Part shown: piece after piece, positions 51,155-63,100 of the stretch
Layout: every line of letters begins with the position of its first letter
Position numbering within the stretch: the first letter of the stretch is position 1
DNA from: Gigantopelta aegis
Lineage: Eukaryota; Mollusca; Gastropoda; Neomphalida; Peltospiridae
Direction: 5' to 3'
Assembly: GCF_016097555.1 (NCBI RefSeq)
Contig: NC_054701.1
Span: 4,851,890 to 4,915,889, forward strand
Length of the DNA: 64,000 nucleotides
Notes under the pieces: model-generated
The model's input: the letters and a program-made list of their open reading frames with translations, nothing else
Told to the model about the DNA's origin: nothing
The model's database searches: none
Made by a program: the position numbers and the translations under genes

Positions 51155-54100
51155 CTAAAACAAATATTGCAATCATTATTTAATACAAATAATGTAAGAA
51201 TATTTCTTTTAAACAACACCTCTGGCTTGTGAGGATTATCTTAAATCCAATAGATCTCTAATCAAGAATGAATGAATGAATGTTTAATGACACCCCAGCA
51301 CGAAAAATACATCGGCTATTGGGTGTCAAACTGTGGTAAATGAAAACAGTAAGTGATGATCAACATCAATATAAAAATTCAAGTTAAATAAAAACACAGT
51401 GTAAAGGACTGTGTAAAAATACAAATATCAGATAGATATAATTAAAATTTAGAATAAAATTCAGTATCATGTAAAAATTGCAATAAAAATGATTCCATCA
51501 CAGTTCGTGGTCCAAATATATCTTTTCAAATTTCTTTCAGAAACTGACACTCCACCAAAATGTGGCGTACCGTCAGAAGACACTGACAGTGCTCACACTG
51601 AGCTGGAGGATCTTTCTTTAAGATAAATGAATGGGTCAAGTGAGTATGACCGATGCGGGCACGACACAAGACTATTTCATCCTTCCTGCACTGTCTATAA
51701 GAGGACTGCCACTCTCCCAAGACTGGCTTGATAGCATGAAGCTTGTTCGCAACCTCACCATCCCAATCACGTTGTCAAGTTGAAAAGATAAATTGGTTGA
51801 TACAATATTTAAAATCAGTATAAGGTACACCAACCCTGGCATGAGGCAAATCCTAAGCAGACTTGGCAGCAAAATCTGCCTTTTCATTACCCCTGATGCC
51901 AACATGGCTGGGTACCCAACAAAATACAATGTCTTTATTGGCAATAGATAAAAAGACACACTTTCGTATCACCATCCCAATTAAGGGATGGTCCAGCTTC
52001 ATATTTCGTAAAGCTTGAAGACACGAAAGTGAGTCTGTAAAAATAATAAATTTGGATGCTATTGAATCTTTGATTTCTTCTAAGGCTTTAATGACTGCCC
52101 AAACTTCAGCACTAAAGATTGATGCTGAGTCAGGCCGTCGCATGGAAATGATAGTGTCTGATGGAAAGACTGTTGCACAAGCCACAGAATTCCCATCCCG
52201 TGATCCATCTGTATACACAGGAATGTAATCATGGTACCTGTCTTGAATTTCCATGAAAAAATGTTTATATACAACAGCATCTGTACGATCTTTCTTCAGA
52301 TGCACCAGATCAAACACAATTTTAGGTGGTGTAATACACCAGGGTGGTAAAACAAAATATGAAGGAGTTTCCAAAGTGTCAGTTAAATCAATGTTGGAAT
52401 GCGACAAAAAGCGCTTAATGCAAAGACCAAATGTACGAACAGCATTTAGCCTTGCATCAAACAACTTCATATATTTGTTATCAAACACCGCATCATGTGT
52501 TGGATGTTTTGGTAAAGATTTAATCTTGGCAGCATACTGCAGAGAAAGCTTGACACGTCTAGCACCCAAACAAGGTTTGTGTGCATCAACGTACAAGCTC
52601 TCTACACGAGATGTTCTAAATGCACCAAGACTGTGTATAGGATCTAGCATCTGCAAGTAATACTTGCGTGCCGACCCATACACAATGCATCCATAATCTA
52701 GTTTAGACCTCACAAGAGATCTATACAGAGGGAGCATAACCTTTCGGTCTGCTCCCCATTCTGTATTACCAATAACTTTTAAAATATTGAGAGCTTTCAA
52801 GCCCTTCTTTTTAACATATTTGAGATGGGGCACAAAAGATAGCTTCCTTTCAAATATAACCCACAGAAATTTAATCTCCTCCACAACTGGAATTGGATTT
52901 TTTTCCAAAAACAACTGTGGGTCTAAGTGGAGACCTCTTTTCTGGCAGATATGCATATAAACCGTTTTTGCCTTTGAGAATCGAAAACCATTGTCAGTTG
53001 CCCATTGATGAAGTTTATTCAAACAAAGCTGCAACTTATGTTCAATGATACTCATATTGGACGATCTATAGCAAATCTGAAAATCATCGACATATAACGA
53101 GTAATCCACACCAGGTGTTAAACACTGGGAGATGCTGTTAATCTAATCAAGAATGATGTAATAATGATACTTGGATTTTAATTTAAAATCCTAATCAAGA
53201 ATGATGTAATAATGATACTTGGATTTTAAAGTTCATGGAACAGATTTGCTTAGAAATATTATGTATGTCCAGAATTTTTTATAATTTAGCATATTTATAT
53301 GTGATATAGTTGTAAATCTAACTGTTTGACACAAGAATCTATTTTTGCTGTGGATAGAAAAAATCATTCAGTTGCAAAAAATGGGAGCAATCAATTTGCT
53401 TATCTTCATGCATTTTGAGCTAAAAATAAGGTTACTTCATAATAAATACGATTAACAATTTGAACAGTATTATAAAAAAATATATTCTTTGAGTTAGAAA
53501 ACATTGTATTTGTTAATGTGAACAGTGTCTAGGAACATACTGAGATTAGGGCATCAGACAGACAAACTTTCCATTGGTCTTTGTAAAAAGAATTAATCAA
53601 TTCTGTTAAAAAAACAAAAAACAAACTTACAAAAACAAAGTGTTTATACATACTGTTAGTATGGTGCATATGTGCAACATAAAAACAAGGTTTTCCACAG
53701 AAAAGCATTTGGTATCTTTTACAAAGAATGATTAATTTGGAATCTGCTCCTAATTTTGTAAACACTAGATTTCAGTCATTACAAAATGATATATTTTCAG
53801 CACATAAGTAAAAACTCAATAGCCACAGGGAACACCGTTTTTTAATACTATGGAATTTAATACAAGCAATTTATTTCTGAGCTGAATGCTTTATAAATTG
53901 CACACAAAAATAATATTTTCTTTTTATTATTTCCAAAACACTTTTATTCACACCAAACAGAAATTTACACAAAAAAAATTGTACGAGGATGGGACGAACT
54001 GTAGCATGTCTGCTGTTGGAAAACCTTTTGAAAGTATTTTTAGTAAAGTTCTGAGAATTTCACCTGCATACCACTTGGTGATTCATCATTTTTATCCTGG

Positions 54101-57100
54101 AAACAAAAGAGTCTGTTACACATTTAAACAGCCACACAATACTACTGCACATAATTTTAAACTTGAAAGATTGTTTTAACAAGATCAAAGTATTTAACAA
54201 AATAGTTTTTCCCCAATTCAGATATATTTAACCTGACCTCTCATCATTATTGCATTCCTCCCATTATACTTATTAGAGATGTAATAATATGGGTTGGGTT
54301 GTGATAACATACGTATCCAATTCATGGGTCGTGATTCATAATGGCACTGGACCGGCCTCGGTGATGTCATGGTTAGCCATTGGTCTACAGGCTGGTAGGT
54401 ACTGGTGGGTTCAGATCCAAGTCGAGGCATGGTTTTTTTTAATCCAGATACCGATTCCAAACCCTGAGTGAGTGCTCTGCAAGGCTCAATGGGAAGGTGT
54501 AAACCACTTGCACTGACCAGTGATCCATAACTGGTTCAACAAAGGCCATGGTTTGTGCTATCCTGTCTGTGGGAAGCGCAAATAAAAGATCCCTTGCTGC
54601 CTGTCATAAAAGAGTAGCCTATGTGGCGACAGCGGGTTTCCTGTCAAAATCTGTGTGGTCAATAACCATGTCTGACGTCATATAACCGTAAATAAAATGT
54701 GTTGAGTGCGTCGTTAAATAAAACATTTTTATTTTTATTTTTTAATGGCACTTTAAGCAGTTTTCAATATTTTAAGCAATTACAGTTTTTTTATCATTAA
54801 TAAAATTATATATTACTTACATCTTCCTCAAGTTATCAGTTTTAGCAAATGCAATGTGTTTCTGGATTTTAGGATGTTTTTATTAACTAAACTTCATTTT
54901 ATGCAAAACAAAAAAGGTAAGCACCTTGGATACTAGTGTCGGTGACATTATGACGTGTATATATTGTATGCATCATAATTCAGCTCGTCTAAATAGATGA
55001 TACAATACTGTATGGCCACATCACTACACCTCTATCCTACATGGTCCGCCCTTTCCAACAACCAATGGCTTCCAGTTCCAGTAGGTCGTGATTGGTATTT
55101 TGTTGGTCCTTTTCATGATACCAACACTGGAGCCTTTGGTTGTTAGATGTTTCAGACCTTTTAGATCAAGTTGAAGTAAACAATAATTGTGACAAGATAA
55201 TGTATTAATTGCCCCAAGTAAAAAATATTACCGGCACTAAGATGAGCTGTCTGGTGTGAAAAGTAAATAAACATGCTAACCGGTGCAGTCATGTGCTCCA
55301 TGCTAGTTGAAATGGTACACTGTGAAAACACTGGCGAGTCGCACCCATCACTCAGCAGGAGTCGTCTCGATCCAGTCGACGTATTGCTGCTTGCACTGCT
55401 GCGGTTTGTCAGAGGACTGAAAAACAGGTCATTTCAGAAGTTATTCTTTCTTTGTTGCAAGGATGTCACATCCAGTAAGCACTACACATGTCATTTGTAA
55501 TATTAGCAGAGATGATGTTTGGGACATTAAAAATCAGGGGTTTCGTATTACACTTCTCAATATTTTGATATCTTCTTTTGTGTTTCACTAACCAATAAAT
55601 CAATATTACAAACATTTAATAATTATGAAAATTGTGATACAAATGTCATTGGCCTTGTTTCCCGAAACACGTCTATCATCATAAATACCTACCATCATGA
55701 CATAACCTTTTCCTATGGTCGCCAGCCTGTCCCAATATGTGACGTACTTGCTATCATAGAGAATACTACGAGTGGACGTTCGATATTATTTATCTTACAA
55801 GTTGTTTTAAAACATATCTAGAGATTGATACTTGGATACATTTTTAAATGTGAGATAAATGGTATCTAATAGACACTACTGTAGTATTCTTACATAGCTT
55901 CAAAAACCAGGTTTAAAATAACTTAATGTGTCACAGACAATCAATTTCAGGTTAACTTATACATCATAGAGTAATCAATTTTTTTATTCAATGGTATGGC
56001 AGTGGCTACCTGGTAATCACCTAGGAGCAGCCAGTCGTATGTCTTTAAATTGTTATCACACCTATTTGTGTTAACAGTATGTGTTGTCAAAAATAATGAT
56101 GTTCTCACCAACAGGCAGGGCATAAAATTTGATTTTTTTCAGACAAACGATATGTCATTCGTGTGGTTTTAGTGTTTGCACGAACGATTTTCTCCAGTGG
56201 TTCAGATACAAATGAAAAGGTTAACTGGCAACGGTAATCAAATGAGAATCTAAGATGGGTGATTTTCATAGCTTTTCTCCAAATTCTTACCATAAATACT
56301 AAATTATTATTATTATTTGGTATGCTGGGACTAACTTGAAAGCTGCCATTTACATTTTAGCACACTACCCCATTGGTTCTGTTACAGGGGAGTACTTGTT
56401 GGCGCCAAAAAATAGCCTGAACGAAACGGGGATTTCCCGGAAGTTTTGAGCTTCTGGATCTGAACGGAAAGACCCGAAGTTTTGCGAATCCTCGATCGAT
56501 CCAATCAATGCTGCAACTCAGTGTTTCATCATGTTCTAATTTCCACTTCGTTATTTTAAAGTCCCTTATTAAACGTACTGTTTTCTTCGCTGTGTATGTC
56601 ATATTTTAATAAATTGATTTAGCAAGGGTTGTACTTGTTTTCATTACAAAACATGTTTCAGAATTAATACATATATTTCAACGTAACCACACAAGTGTCA
56701 AAAAGTAAATAAATATACAGAATTTCACATACGTTTTTTTTTTGCTTCATATTTATTGCACGAGTTTATTGTTCACAAGAATATTTACCACGAGCTCTCT
56801 AATCAGGGATGACGACACCATTAATGAAAACTAGTCCTATAACAGGAATCTAGGTCCTAAAGTATGGACCGTATGCTACGATCTTGATATATAAACCATC
56901 TCAGAGTTTCAGCTTAGCAAGTGCTTTATGGGTAATGTCACAGGGTCATGGCACATAAATCGAATGACTTCGCTTAATGGAAAAAGATAGACTGCAGCTG
57001 CATTTTTAAAAAGTTTTTTCACTAACGGTGTCCTTTTTGTGTTTTTTCGCATTAGGTCCGACATTTTACAACTCTATAACTAAATGCCGGGCTAAGGTGA

Positions 57101-60100
57101 TGTCACGTTCAATAAATACTCATAAACCGCTTTAATTTCCAAACCGCGTATTGTTTTCCGCACGTAGTGAATTGATCAAAGGGAATGTGCGACTATGTTA
57201 CTAAATGTTGACACTTCTAATGACAGTGCCGACTTTGTAATTGACCGTGATGTCGAGTTCAAATGGATACATTGTGTTTTTTTCACACCTATAATGCTAG
57301 GCCCGTTCTCTTATTATTTTATTCGAAAAATAGTTATATTAGCCAAAACACTTCAGTTTATATTTTCTGACGAGCGATTATAGTTTTTGCATGAATGATC
57401 CGTCGTTCGTGTCGATATTGGTTTTGCATAACCAACAGACAAAATCGTACGTGCCAAATTTTATGCCCTGAACATGTGTGTAATAAAATTAAAATTTACA
57501 ATGGGTCCTAGACAGTTGTAAGTCACTAACAAAGATTTTAAATGATCATGATTTTCGAAGAAGGGTATGAACTCATTTGTGTCAAAATGGATCTAATATA
57601 CACACAGTAAAGCTTACATGTGCCAGCCGTAAAATTCAATGTGGATCACTGTAATTAACCTTGGGTACAATTTTTTCATCAGACAGGACCTTGGACACTC
57701 ATTTTATTTTAGCATCATCAGTGCAAGTTGTGTGTGCAAAATTCACAATTTATAATATGGTCTATGGATGATATGAAGTAATGTGATTTTTACCTTGGAG
57801 GTATTGAGCTAGTAGAATTTAACCTCTTTTTAGATGGGGTTGGTAAACACGAACGTCGTCTGCTTGGAGTATCAACTGATGAAGTGGAACTAAAATATAA
57901 AAATAAATCATACCTATAAAATCACTGGATACATTTGGCTATATCAATATAAAACAATCATTTTAAAATGACATAGTTGAAGTTATTGCCTTAATCCAGT
58001 AGTCTGCACACTCCAGTGTCAGGAACCGTGCAGCAGTCACTGGTTAGTTTAGATTCAATAACAGACACAGCTAGCACAATACTAATAGACTACATCATAT
58101 GTGGTCATGCGGGATAGAAAAAGTACACCCGAGGTGGTGGAAATTTCAACCTGGGATGAGGCTTGCGGAGTTCCCAGGGTCGAAATTTCCACCATAAAGG
58201 TGTACATCTTCTATCGCACATGACCGCATATGATGGAGTCTTTTTTTCCCCATCAATTCGATAAATAAATTATTATTTTACACAAACAAACAAAGATGGC
58301 TGAAAAAGTACCTTCTTTATTTGACAATTTTTTCATAAATAAACTACACTATCATATTTGCCGGGTCTGTTTCATGTGACAAATTAATAAGACAGCATTT
58401 ACAAGGCAGGTTTTAATAACAAAATATTGATCTAAAACTAACCAACTCACCTTAATATGATGTCATATATTACCAATGAAGTACTACTCCCCATGTTAAA
58501 CGTAATGACATCATAGCCTATGCAAGACAGATTTATTCCATATGGACATCATGGATTGGGTCTGTCTTGCATAGCTAGGGATGGGAGTAAAAACGATGGC
58601 TTAAATCTTTGCCTTCTGACTACTGCAGGCGAGATATCTCGCCAGATGTTACACCAATCAACGTAAATGTATGCAGTGCATTCCCCAATTCATATTTCCC
58701 GCCGTTTTGCACAACACTCACTGGAAAGACTTGTATAACAGGAAACAGAAGACAACTCAGCTTCCTGTATCTTTAGGTTTTTGATTTTCCAATGAAAATA
58801 GCTTGTAATTTTTAGTTGAAGTTTTCGGCAAGTATATTCGCTTGACAACAATGGTGGCACGTCACGGTCATTTTCAGAGATCGCTAGCCAATTGTGACAG
58901 CTAATTTAATAATAAATTTGATCGTTTTACCAACAACGAATATCACTAAATATTAGGATATGAATAGTTCATTTAAAAAAAAAAAATCTGGTCAGAAAAG
59001 GACTGTTATTGGAAATAATAGATAGAAATACTGGACAGCTGGTCACAAATGTCTGAAAGAAAACATTAACCAATCTAAAATATAAAAATTATAAAAACCA
59101 ACGAAAATAATACTTACCGATTCAAATATGAACTTTATTTTATGTATTTATAAATTATTTAAGTGAATATATGTGAGTAAAAATTATAAACTTGTACCCA
59201 CTCAATGTGGTTTTTGTCAAAAATTAATCTAGTTGTCTAAAGTAGCTAACCAGCTTTACAGCCTGTCTCCAGCATAAAAACAGATACACAAAGACTGACG
59301 TGCAAGATAAAAATGCTATAAAAGTTATGTGTATGCTTGCCTGGATGTCGACTTTATGGGTGTTCTCACATTCAGTCTATTTGCCTGGAGCGGGCTACCA
59401 GGCTTGATCACAGTGCTTTGACATGTTTTCAGTGAAGCATTTTCAGTTGCTTTGGGTTTCACAGTAATGTCTGGTTTATTTGTAACTAAAACAAACAAAA
59501 CCAAAATCAACAAAAATAAAAGTGACAGAATACTTGATTTTGTTCTCATATCCATAAGTAACCCGACTACAGATGCTTCTAAATATTTGTAATACAGGTT
59601 ATCACTGATATTTCATATTTTTTTATTTTAGCAAAACCAAAAAGAATGTGACCTAACTCTAAATATATACAGAGAAACCTCTCAAAACCAGACCCTCAAA
59701 AGCAGATGTTTTACAGAGTCCCTTTTTAAAAAGTACCTGTAGTACAGAACTCAACTTCTCTAACCTGGACCCCTCTTGAAACCAGACATTTTACTTGGTC
59801 CCAAGGATGTCTGGTTTATAGGGGTTTTACTGTATATATTTTTTTACATTTATTTGGAGTTACTGTAAACAACAAAAATGACAGACAATAAATAAAAAAT
59901 GTATGCCCTCAGCTTAAACGTAAAAGTGATATTACTAAAGCTACAATTAGCAAACACTTTACCACTGTTGAGTTTGGTGCCAGGTCCAGCCTGTTTTGTG
60001 GGGACCAGAGCCTTGATTGGACCCGGGGCAGCAGCTATGGGCTTGCCTCGTGGAAAACACAGTCTGCTCTTTTGTATTTGTCCAGGTCGAACCAGCTGCA

Positions 60101-63100
60101 GAGTTCCTATTGGTGCTTTTGTTAACGGCATAGCTGTTTTAGGTGGCTGTAATTTACTGCTGATCGGTGGGATCCCACTTCTTACTGCTGGAATCTGCTT
60201 CTTCACACCCATTTCAGGAATTCTAGATTTTTTGCTTGGAAGTGAGGACTTCATTGGCTAATAATTAAAATAAATCAAACAATAAATGTCACTCCGTAAC
60301 AATGTAAGGTATATCACAGAAATGATTGTTAAGTAGTAAAACTTGAAGAACAGTCCCTTCTGTATGTGGCAACATATAACAACACCTGAAGGAAATCTCA
60401 AAAAGTAATGCAAAGAATTTGCTATTTTGTTTAAATTGGACCTCTGGGGACCATTCACATGGAATTGCCCCAATAAAGCAGTGACCATATTTTGGTCTGA
60501 GTGGTCATATTTACACACCACTGGAAAATTTAACAAAATTATTTGGAAGTTATATTTAAACAGAATCATTAGTAGAAGCATTAATCATAAGAAGAGCTGT
60601 ATTAACTACAGAGGAACACACCAGATTACAAATGGGAAGTTTTGATATCGACAAATCACTTAGATCAGAAGCAATGCTTGAAGTGTCCGAGTTTGCTTCC
60701 GATACGCCACTGTACTGTCGCATTCTTTTCACTGCCGATTCATCAACAGGTTCCACACTCTTAGTCTGGAACAAACAGAAATTCACATATTGGTCTTGTA
60801 CATACATTTTTTTCCAACACTCCATATTTAGTGCTCTAGCTAGCAATAAAAAGGGGCCACACCCTACCCCGATTTAGTTGCCACTCAACCACTGATTATC
60901 GGCATCCTGCCCTAATTCATTGCTGCACAGTTAGTTTTTTCCCAACTTGTTTTTTCTCTCAATGCAAAATATTAAAAACTGACCATTTTAACCAAAAACT
61001 AACTGCACCTTTTTCTGTAAGGTGTATCTGTTAGTGAAAGTGTAATCAACTAGAAGAGCAGAAGATTCACAGCCAGGGTTGGAATTACGAGTGTGTCTAT
61101 CAACAGCCTGCTGCTTTACATGTTCACAGGCCTCGCAAAATTGTCGGTGATCATTTTATTTGTGCTTTGCTCGCGTAAGTATATATTTTTTATAACCTAT
61201 CTTCTGTTCACGAATTGAATTTATGACATCATTTGCATGGTCATCACAGATTATGTATAAAAGGAATAGTTTACCTAAATTAGTTTTTGCGTAACTCATA
61301 AATAGTTTACACAAACAAATTTCAATTCTTAGAGGGCTTTGTAAACACTTGTACACTGAATGTAAAAGATTTTTTTTTTAACTACTATTGTGATATCCAC
61401 AATACCATTTGGATTACGTGTTTAATTTTAGTATAGTGACATTTAATTGAAAATCAATAAATTTTGTCTCGCCAAATAAATTAAATTGTTTCTAATAAAA
61501 TCATTTGCAAAATAAGCAAATATGAATTGACCCAGATAATCAATTATTTCCAAGTTCACATTCAAACAGATTAAAAAACCCAATCCCATACCACTACAGG
61601 CAAGCTGGTCTTGAAAGTGGGCAGTTTAGATGCTGAGACATCGCTTTTATCAGACATCATACTGTCTGTATCAGACTCGCCACTGATTTCAGTATTAGGA
61701 ATTCCATTCACAGATAGCTGATTTACATTTTCACAACTTTTAACCTGAAAAGAAACAAACAAAACAAAAGAAACATTATTTCCAAATTTCCAGATCATGG
61801 CCGTTTTATTTGATATCCAGAAGCCAATTACTTTGAAGAGAAGCACTGTCCACAACCCTATTGAATTTTGTTCTCGTGTCTTCTTTCTTGTGCAGATGGA
61901 TGATGGAGTGGAATATTATTATCCTTCCTTTAATCACTCATAGATTTTACCCATATTTTGTCCAAACAGAAATCGTTTTATTGACGATATTTATGTGTTT
62001 TTGTACAACAGATGTCACAGATACTAACAGTATTACAGATGATGCACTACTTATTTCATACAAACCAATTTTACAGCTTTGCCCTCCAGTTTTAATTCTA
62101 AAAACGATATTTTAATGCTTAGGTGCGCCAGTTTACTGGACATCACCGTACACATATCGAGCTCGGCTTGTCTGCATCTTGAGCGCGGGCGTCGTTGAAC
62201 TAATCTGTGACATCATTTCCCAAGAGCACTATGGCTGTTCGCCTATTATCGCTCACCAGTAAACCCCAGTCACAAAATGTATCGAGTTGCAAAATACTAA
62301 CACATATTAAATATGTTAAACTAGCATGAGAAACAAAACAAAGTACACACCTGATCATTTATTCAAACTACAAACAAACAGACTTCGTAACGCTGCCTCG
62401 CCCATGCTTGCTACACTGAATGCTTTAGAGCATAGTCTGCATCGCGCAAAAGCCAGTCCTTGTAATCCTCGGTTTGCAACCAGGTATTGTTAAATTTACA
62501 CTTGCCTGGCATGTTGAAAGAATTTTCATGGTCAATTTAACAATCAAACAATGGCGTCTTCCGATGATGCATAACGACCACATGTCCGCATGTGCAAATA
62601 CTTTGACCAAATCAGAGCAGTATTTGTGAATATTTAATTTCCGTGGACAGCCGAAGCACATATTTGGTGGGAATGACAAAGAAGTTTTGGATTGACACGT
62701 AAATAAACCTACGGAAGCGATTAAATTTTTTGTACTAAAGCTAGGAAAGGCATTTTCCCTATTTTTTCAATAGAGGAAAATAAAATTCAAGACTTTTTCA
62801 CAAAAATACAATTTTTCAAGGTTTTCAAGGTCTTGAAAACACATTAAGAAAATTCAAGTACTTTCAAGCACCTGTGCGAACCCTGGTATCATCTAATATG
62901 TGGAATCTGTGTCAATATGATGTTTTTTTCTAGATGTCTGTATGTACAAAATCCAAAGGTAATTAAAGGTAGGAGTGTAATTTATTGTAGTTGTTAATGT
63001 CATTCGGACTAGTTAACATGAACTTTGGTTCTCCCTGTATTTAGGATCTCAATAATCTGTGCTGTTATTGATAACAAGTTAATTGTTTTCATCAAACTAA

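Noticed and set aside
56357-56602. 81-codon minus-strand frame in the 16-bp-ended element
   Set aside because: No family resemblance and no splice sites; likely chance in a GC-richer part of the element.
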